64,000 nt of DNA, taken from Bedellia somnulentella (taxonomy: Eukaryota > Arthropoda > Insecta > Lepidoptera > Bedelliidae). The translations under genes and the position numbers were made by a program. The notes under the pieces were generated by a model. That model was not told where the DNA came from. It made no database searches and worked only from the letters and a program-made list of their open reading frames with translations. Shown one piece after another: positions 63,681 through 64,000 of this stretch (position 1 is the first letter of the stretch; each line of letters begins with the position of its first letter). The stretch lies in assembly GCA_963576735.1 (NCBI GenBank), contig OY755175.1, forward strand, positions 18,988,401-19,052,400. The letters run 5' to 3'.

Positions 63681-64000
63681 TAGTATTAATTAGGATATTG
63701 CAGTTTAATGGCACCTTAGTATGAATTTTATTTCAAACTAAAAAGTCATTTGATAAAATTTAATAATCAAATTTACTTCAAAGCAAAATTTAGACTACCT
63801 TAAAACTCCCTTAGGAACAACTTTCTTGCTGACATAACAATGAAATCAATCTTTATAAGATCGGCTGAATCTCATCTCAAATTTACAGTAATTGGATAAC
63901 CAAATGAGGCGTGAAATCGAAACAAATACGTAGCTAATGCAAAATTGAGAATCCATTTTGAAGACAGTGATTTGACGAATTGGTCTTTGCCAAGACTCTG
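63681..64000. other. No recognisable feature
   Basis: Nothing identified to the window end. Confidence 0.45.

Overview
This window looks like a transposon-choked intergenic stretch of an insect nuclear genome, most probably a moth or butterfly (Lepidoptera). The DNA is AT-rich and carries no bacterial gene organisation. Almost everything recognisable is an RTE or CR1/Jockey-group LINE, a Helitron with TC...CTAG ends, a short retroposon ending in TATG repeats, or a foldback element. Two 5S rRNA genes close to the insect type and short CCTAA arrays fit an insect. The order-level call rests on remembered repeat families, not on a search. No complete ordinary host protein gene is visible. The best host candidate is a two-exon THAP zinc-finger fragment near 57.8-58.4 kb.

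Layout. 0-6.7 kb: one copy of a composite element carrying a broken OTU-protease-like frame and a long-inverted-repeat element, then several short retroposons and a TIR element at 3394-4166. 6.8-11.4 kb: a 5'-truncated CR1/Jockey-like LINE and a 5'-truncated RTE LINE. 11.4-21 kb: sparse, decayed short retroposons, Helitron A and a CCTAA/GC-palindrome repeat. 21-24.7 kb: three Helitrons, one inserted inside another's 5' terminus, and a retroposon inserted in a retroposon; the outer Helitron D keeps a Pif1-helicase remnant. 26-28.3 kb: two divergently oriented 5S rRNA genes around a foldback element. 29-34.3 kb: a near-complete LINE with an FP25K-like ORF1 and an EN-RT ORF2 broken by one frameshift. 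36-40.3 kb: a second near-complete LINE whose ORF1 has a coiled coil and an SGNH/GDSL-type esterase domain. 40.4-43.4 kb: a decayed relative and Helitron E. 47.6-52 kb: a three-layer nest (short retroposon, then a GGGTTCC-type repeat, then a full-length RTE LINE with an uninterrupted 1034-codon frame and an 11-bp target duplication). 55.2-56.1 kb: an apparently perfect 440-bp tandem duplication. 59-61.4 kb: a tRNA-derived SINE inserted at the head of another retroposon, then the second OTU composite in inverted orientation.

How the parts relate. The RTE LINE at 48279-51686 is the only visible element that could still supply reverse transcriptase. The commonest short element (called SINE-A here, over 30 pieces) shares about 85 nt of its 5' end and about 45 nt of its 3' end with this LINE. 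A tRNA-headed family (SINE-B, nine pieces) shares the 3' CCCC/GGGG hairpin followed by CGGCGTGA. The three families therefore look like one autonomous element and two hitchhikers using a common 3' recognition structure. Exact target duplications of 9-14 bp around many copies support insertion by target-primed reverse transcription.

Boundaries were read by eye. Target duplications quoted as exact were checked base by base; other ends are good to about 5-20 bp.
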